Shown here one piece after another: positions 61,873 to 64,000 of a stretch of 64,000 nt of DNA (the stretch's first letter is position 1; each line of letters begins with the position of its first letter). The notes beneath the pieces are model-generated. The model searched no databases. It was given only the letters and a program-made list of their open reading frames with translations, and had not been told where the DNA came from. The stretch lies in NCBI GenBank assembly GCA_949361645.1, contig OX442435.1, positions 5,549,696 through 5,613,695 on the forward strand. Reading direction: 5' to 3'. Both the position numbers and the translations under genes were made by a program. This stretch comes from Spongilla lacustris (Eukaryota > Porifera > Demospongiae > Spongillida > Spongillidae).

Positions 61873-62815
61873 GCTCAAGGTCTGCTGGCCAGTGCTGATA
61901 GTCCATCTTCCCGTGCTCGTCTTCTTGCTGCATCCACACCAGAGTCAGGAAAATGGCTAAATGCATTCCCTATATCCTCCATAGGCCTGAGAATGGATAA
62001 CTCCACCATCCGAATTGCAGTTGGGCTCAGACTTGGTGTTCCCTTGTGCCATTCACACACTTGTCGCCATTGTGGTTCTCACGTGAATGACCTTGCTACT
62101 CATGGCCTTAGCTGTAGATGGAGTGAAGGTCGCCACTCCAGGCATTCTAGCTTAAACGACATCATCCACAGAGCACTGTCAGCTGCAAAAATACCTGCTC
62201 GTTTGGAGCCTTCTGGAGTAGCTAGATCTGATGGTAAAAGGCCAGATGGAATTTCAATGGTTCCCTGGAAAGAGGGGAAACTCCTTGTGTGGGATGCTAC
62301 ATGCAGAGACACCTTGGCACCATCATATCTCTCCACTGCTGAAAGAGGCCCAGGATTGGTAGCAGCAGAGGCTGAATCTCAAAAGAGGAAGAAGTATTCC
62401 TCTCTTGGAGCTAAATACTTCTTTGTTCCCATAGCATGTGAGTCTCTTGGTGTGTTTGGTGCTGAAACATTGTCCTTTCTTAAGGACCTTGGCCATCGTC
62501 TGCACAAAACCACTGGAGACTCACAATCCTACCAATTCTTACTCCAGCGCCTTTCTGTGGCAATCCAGAGAGGAAATTCTACCTCCGTCTTGGGAACATT
62601 AAGTTCCTTTGATGGTTTAGATGACTTTTAGTTCTGTGTGCGAGTGATCGAGTGTGTTAGTGTGCCAGTACATTGTATATGTTAGGTTGTGTTGTTGTTA
62701 GCCATATATGTTAGTTTATATAAATTAATTAGCTGTTAAATTATTATTATTATTATTATTATTAAAATAAAATAAAATAAATAATAATGATAATAATAAT
62801 AATAATAATAATAAA
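61838..62815 (+). mobile_element. retroelement C-terminal fragment between AAT tracts
   Basis: (AAT)n at 61838-61871, then an open frame to 62629: RARLLAASTPESGKWL, IGLRMDNSTIRIAVGLRLGV, a Cys/His block (CRHCGSHVNDLATHGLSC), DGKRPDGISMVPW, LLVWDATCRDTLAPSYL and LGAKYFFVPIACESLGVFG. Homologous in plan but clearly diverged from the copies at 4.4 and 60.3 kb, so a second family. It ends in (ATT)/(AAT)n at 62740-62815. The frame is intact over about 250 residues, suggesting a younger insertion. Confidence 0.82.
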
Positions 62816-63045
62816 ATTGGTGATGTAGGATTTGTAGACAGCAATTGAGTAAAAAGTAAGGAAGCAAGGAATTACGGATATTATGCATTCATTAATTTAT
62901 AAATATGACATACCTACATTTAGCACAGAATTTCAGGCAGGTAGATTTGCTAAATAATGTAGGTCTGTATAAATTAATGAATGCAGACTTTCCTTGTTTC
63001 CTTACTTTTTACTCAATTGCTGTCTACAAATCCTACATCATCAAT
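62816..63045. mobile_element. 230-bp foldback MITE
   Basis: Inverted arms of about 55 bp starting ATTGGTGATGTAGGATTTGT and ending with the complement TCCTACATCATCAAT; CATTCATTAATTTATA repeats inward as a second pairing block. It sits exactly at the end of the AAT tail of the preceding retroelement. Confidence 0.85.
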
Positions 63046-63184
63046 TTAATATTTATTAAATTTTTATATCTTGTATAATGTTATATTATAATTATCTCGG
63101 CCACAATGTGCTCAAATGGTGAGGCGATTTCCGGTGCAGGTTTTTTTATATCACCCGCTGTATCGTTATTGCAGTGCTATTCAG
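63046..63184. promoter_or_regulatory. upstream of GTPase 3
   Basis: 138 bp between the MITE and the GTPase 3 ATG; the only available proximal promoter and 5'UTR. No specific element recognised. Confidence 0.35.
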
Positions 63185-64000
63185 ATGGCGGAGGCAAAAC
63201 CCTACGATGATGTCGTGCTAATTGGGAGAACTGGCACGGGAAAGAGCTCAACAGGAAACGTACTTCTTGGGCTTTCTCGGGATGGTACCGAGAAAATTGT
63301 TTCCACTCACCAGATAGAAATTATGCTGCACAACGAAGAACTTAGCTCTACGGAACACCTGTACTTTCAAACCAGCGATGGTTTTATGAGTTGTACGGGA
63401 AGGATATCAGCAATTGCAAATAATAGCACGAAAATTCGAGTGACGGACGTGCCCGGCTTTGGCGACAACAGCCCTAGTGATGGCGTTGATTCAGCCCTTC
63501 AGAGGAACTTGCCGTTTGTTCGTAGCGCTGTACGTCTGCATACAGAATTTCAATTTGATTGCGTTTTATTTTTTCTACCGCAGCCACTAAGTGGCCGAGC
63601 CGATGCTTACTTCCAGGAAGAATTGGAAGTGCTGTATTTCTATTTTGGCGAATCGATCTTCGAAAACATGATAATGATAGCTACAACCAGCAAAAGAGAA
63701 AGAATACAAGCCCTAATGTTCGACGCAGATGAGGAAAGACGTTATAAAGAGATCATTGAATATGCGTTAAAAAATGCGACTCATGACAAGTATTCTAAGT
63801 GTCCCCAAATATTATGGGTTCCTTTCAAAGCGGATCCAAAAAAGCCATTACTGGAAGCAGTACGTGATTTCATTGGTACTCGGAAAGATAAATTAAAAAT
63901 GGAAGTTCAAGCGACTGCCTGCCTTAAATGCGGTTGTGAAGTTGCTCAGGACAAAGTGCTGGATGCAAGGAATGGTAAAAAGTGGATTGACCATGCAGAC
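63185..64000 (+). CDS. GIMAP/AIG1-like GTPase 3 (cut by window end)
   Basis: Open from ATG 63185 to the window end, 272 residues, without introns. P-loop GRTGTGKSS is residues 14-22, G3 DVPG is 88-91 (same position as in GTPase 1), and ATTSK at 166-170 takes the G4 place. CPQILWVPF (206-214) aligns with CPQVIYIPV of GTPase 1. Then CLKCGC (246-251) starts the Cys module common to all three GTPases in this window. AIG1/GIMAP proteins are septin-like GTPases that assemble on membranes and act in immune or stress responses in other animals and plants; here the role is unknown. This is the only one of the three without a visible lesion. Confidence 0.88.
   Translation, partial: MAEAKPYDDVVLIGRTGTGKSSTGNVLLGLSRDGTEKIVSTHQIEIMLHNEELSSTEHLYFQTSDGFMSCTGRISAIANNSTKIRVTDVPGFGDNSPSDGVDSALQRNLPFVRSAVRLHTEFQFDCVLFFLPQPLSGRADAYFQEELEVLYFYFGESIFENMIMIATTSKRERIQALMFDADEERRYKEIIEYALKNATHDKYSKCPQILWVPFKADPKKPLLEAVRDFIGTRKDKLKMEVQATACLKCGCEVAQDKVLDARNGKKWIDHAD

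Overview
This is a window of an animal nuclear genome. Genes are split by short introns, and several families are eukaryotic or metazoan (ribosomal protein S26, RNase H2 subunit C, tensin, GOLD and LRR proteins). hAT-like, non-LTR-like and foldback elements and very abundant CA, TACA and CCCT repeats fill the rest. Short divergent promoters, compact genes, ACATGT-rich satellites and many GIMAP/AIG1-like GTPases suggest an early-branching invertebrate, perhaps a sponge. That placement is inference. No bacterial features were seen.

Layout. 1-7.4 kb: decayed retroelement copies stacked head to tail (2.1-5.2 kb) and an hAT-like element (5.9-7.3 kb). 7.4-8.6 kb: GIMAP-like GTPase 1 on the minus strand. 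10.6-21.1 kb: a compact cluster of a two-domain dCMP-deaminase-like gene (+), a GOLD-domain gene (-), an LRRC20-like gene (+), RNASEH2C (-) and RPS26 copy 1 (+). Neighbours share 100-175 bp divergent promoters or end within about 225 bp of each other. 20.2-31.0 kb: a head-to-tail tandem duplication. Each unit carries RPS26 plus the 5' part of the tensin gene. Unit 1 holds a broken tensin 5' end; unit 2 runs into the complete gene. 27.2(28.9)-45.4 kb: a tensin with C1, phosphatase-like, C2, long disordered, SH2 and PTB regions, interrupted by a 200-N gap, a 1.9 kb CCCT tract, a 2.6 kb 36-bp satellite and a 1.3 kb 34-bp satellite. 45.4-64 kb: gene-poor DNA with GTPase 2 (broken), a 1.8 kb foldback transposon, a second hAT-like element, minisatellites, reverse transcriptase relics, a foldback MITE and the start of GTPase 3, cut by the window end.

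Functions. Housekeeping genes (RPS26, RNASEH2C, the deaminase-like gene) sit beside tensin, an adhesion and signalling scaffold. The three GTPases form a dispersed family sharing a cysteine-rich C-terminal module. The most informative structures are the RPS26/tensin tandem duplication with its breakpoint, an hAT insertion whose empty site survives in the sister copy, the GTPase-plus-Cys-module family, and a TA-flanked foldback element carrying two copies of an ORF piece. Exon joins below were checked by hand for reading phase and splice dinucleotides; domain names are from recognition of family motifs, not from searches.
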